DNA of 64,000 nucleotides. It comes from Pithys albifrons albifrons (lineage: Eukaryota > Chordata > Aves > Passeriformes > Thamnophilidae). The position numbers and the translations under genes are program-made. Position 1 is the first letter of the stretch. Each line of letters begins with the position of its first letter. Of this stretch, positions 62,001-64,000 are shown in pieces. The stretch is from NCBI RefSeq assembly GCF_047495875.1, contig NC_092497.1, positions 76,369,463 through 76,433,462 on the forward strand, in the 5' to 3' direction. Below the pieces are notes generated by a model, which worked only from the letters and a program-made list of their open reading frames with translations, had not been told where the DNA came from and made no database searches.

Positions 62001-64000
62001 ATTCTCTGCTTTTCAAAAGTGAACAAGGGCCAAAACGAACCACATCACTTGGATTTGCTATAATGAACTCCTGCTTCTCTGCAGTCTGAATCTAAGCCAG
62101 TATCCTACACTTACCACATCATAAGAAACCACTAACCTTAACCATGAGGCCAGTACATTCATGTCTCTACAATATGTTCATTACATTTACATTAATAAAT
62201 GAATATAATGTTACAATGCCTGTGCCATTAAACAACACCTGTTCCATACAATGGAAACAAGGCACTCCATGATTAAATATATTATCTTCTTAACAAAGAA
62301 CTGCACAACTGTTTGGCTAGAGCTGTGAAGCAAATGGTGTATTTACATATGAAAAGAAATTTGTGTACATTTGATGAATGACAGAATAATTGCTATATAT
62401 GGCAAGAAAAAGAGATGTAAAATATTCTGTAGATTCATTACTGCTATTGCCAGTAAGTTGGAAAGGCCTTGATATAGCTATGAATGTACTTTTCTTGACC
62501 ACTGGAGCTAGGCAAAACCTACACAGGGTTCTGGCAGCATCACAAGAGTAAATTTTAACCCTAGCAGGAAAAGGTTCAGGATGATGTGTTCAAAATTAGT
62601 TTTGTCCACTTGATTTTCAAAGGTCTCAAGTGTTTATCTTCCACCATTGCACTTAGAAGTCTGATCTGGATTTTGATAAATTGCTGAAAGTGACAATTTT
62701 TTTTCTTTTTTATTCAGTGAATATTTTTCTTTTCCCTTGATTTAATTCATGTTAATCTCACTATACCCTTTAAACCACTCACAGTTATAGGTCTTGCCCC
62801 TACTAGCTAAGCAACTCCAGCTCAAAGCTTTAAAGAGGGTAAAGCATACCAGGCAACAAGCTGCAGGATAGAAAAATATATATGATCAAAGGGTTATAGA
62901 CAAGACACTAGATAAAGGCAAGGGAAATTGATAGCATTCTGTTTCCATTACCTCTGCTACGCACACATGCATGCACATACATAGACTGTGAAGGAGAGAC
63001 ATTTCACTGTAAATTTCCCTTGAAATTGCTGCTGGCAACAACTTCTTGGAGTTAAAAACTAGACACAGGAGTAGAGATGCTGCTCTTCCTGCTATCCAAA
63101 TCTTAACTGACTTGATAGGAGGAGGAAGATGGCAGCTTTGGTAAGTCATTGAAAGGGTGAGAAATAGCAGGTAAATAGAAGGATCCTGCATGGGTGGGGA
63201 AGAACAGTAGGTTCTTGATTTAGGACTATCCATGTTTAGAGGTGTTGATTTGATTTTCAGAAATGCTAAATCCTCACAGCAGAAATTGATTGCAGCAAGA
63301 AGCATATTCGGCAAATATAGAGTGCTCTCCAGTACTGTGAGTTGTAGCTGGCAACTCAAACTAGTCACACAAATTAGCTTACAGTATAGACAAATTTGAC
63401 TTTTTTCTCATTTGCATCTAAAAATGGTAATAATGACATCACATTTTTAGTAAATGCATTCAGGTTTATCTAAAGAAAAAATAAACAGGAAACAAGCCCA
63501 AGGAAAGGAAGAATTCTCTTTGCTTGGAGGGTTTGAAAATCATGTAACAAATGACACCTGAGATTTCATGCTGAATGAGTATGATAAACTAAAGTATTGA
63601 GTAACTGCGCATAGAGTGGAATAAGGGAAGGTTTCAGTAGGAGAATGTCTGACCATGTTTTGTATTATGTACTCACCTATAGGTATGCAATGGGTAACTG
63701 AATGTGGCTGCAAGAACTGAGCTTGGGGAAGGTTGGGGAGACTCAATTAAGAGCCAAACAAAAACCTTAATCCTGTTGCTTAATTTACCCATATTCAAGG
63801 GATTCATTTTGTAAGTCTAATTATTCTTTTCAGAGTTTTATTCTCCAGTGCAATTCATGGGTATGGAATACAGAGCAAGCACTTTCTGAAAGACAGCTGG
63901 CACAGCTGGTTCCTCAGAATACATGACCATAACCCAAACCTCGTCTGTCAGCCTGCATTAAACTTGGCTTGGCGTGAGTAGAGTAGTGACCCCTCAAAAT
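56071..64000. other. Intergenic region to window end, no gene seen
   Basis: Neither strand shows an exon, RNA gene or well-preserved repeat. The 160-codon minus frame at 62886-63368 begins at GTG and has no recognisable domain. A- or T-runs occur at about 57753-57764 and 59728-59739, and a (CA)n patch at about 56963-56975. By human gene order SYK would lie further along on the minus strand, but none of its kinase-domain exons were recognised here. Confidence 0.55.

Noticed and set aside
62107..62127. Minus-strand YDVV followed by GTAAGT, resembling the SYK C-terminal end
   Set aside because: SYK ends shortly after YDVV with no splice site there, and the sequence further upstream on the minus strand does not match the kinase domain. 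This is a chance match.
62886..63368. 160-codon minus-strand frame
   Set aside because: It begins at GTG, not ATG, shows no domain or recognisable homology, and the window has many such chance frames.
1..64000. CRISPR arrays, prophage, rRNA or operon-like gene clusters
   Set aside because: None is present. The spliced AUH gene and CR1 LINEs identify vertebrate nuclear DNA.

Overview
The window is vertebrate nuclear DNA, and the repeats point to a bird. It is AT-rich, has long gene-free stretches and small scattered exons, and contains several copies of the avian LINE family CR1. No mammalian Alu, L1 or B1 elements were recognised. There are no operons, ribosome binding sites or other prokaryotic features. 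Most open frames over 60 codons are chance frames, and many begin with GTG or TTG rather than ATG.

Only one gene is well supported: the 3' part of AUH (mitochondrial 3-methylglutaconyl-CoA hydratase, a crotonase-fold enzyme of leucine breakdown) on the + strand. Its last four coding exons lie at 15180-15367, 17003-17053, 18808-18855 and 19744-19821. All have canonical AG/GT borders and consistent phase, and together they encode the C-terminal ~120 residues without a break. Upstream exons, including those for the catalytic glutamates and the RNA-binding helix, lie before the window, so positions 1-15179 are one large intron. The 3'UTR starts at 19822 and has three candidate poly(A) signals (20299, 20906, 21201).

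Layout: 1-15179, AUH intron with an isolated CpG-dense patch (about 2830-2945), an AT palindrome, one old CR1 tail (7.3 kb) and a purine-only tract (11.7 kb). 15180-19821, AUH terminal exons; their introns hold an ancient CR1 fragment (18.0 kb) and an A/C-rich tract (19.4 kb). 19822-21225, AUH 3'UTR options. 21.2-33.1 kb, intergenic DNA with low-complexity tracts only. 33125-34383, a non-CR1 LINE copy bounded by a 12-bp target-site duplication, which joins a long non-coding 5' segment directly to the last ~190 codons of its reverse-transcriptase ORF. 34.4-42.9 kb, intergenic DNA with a small 19-bp minisatellite and a tRNA-like relic. 42.9-56.1 kb, a cluster of four CR1 copies. 56.1-64 kb, nothing recognised.

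In the human genome the region beyond the AUH 3' end leads to SYK in convergent orientation (recalled knowledge). No SYK exon was found on the minus strand here. No clearly new multi-gene system is visible. The most unusual items are the composite LINE copy and the CpG-dense intronic patch.
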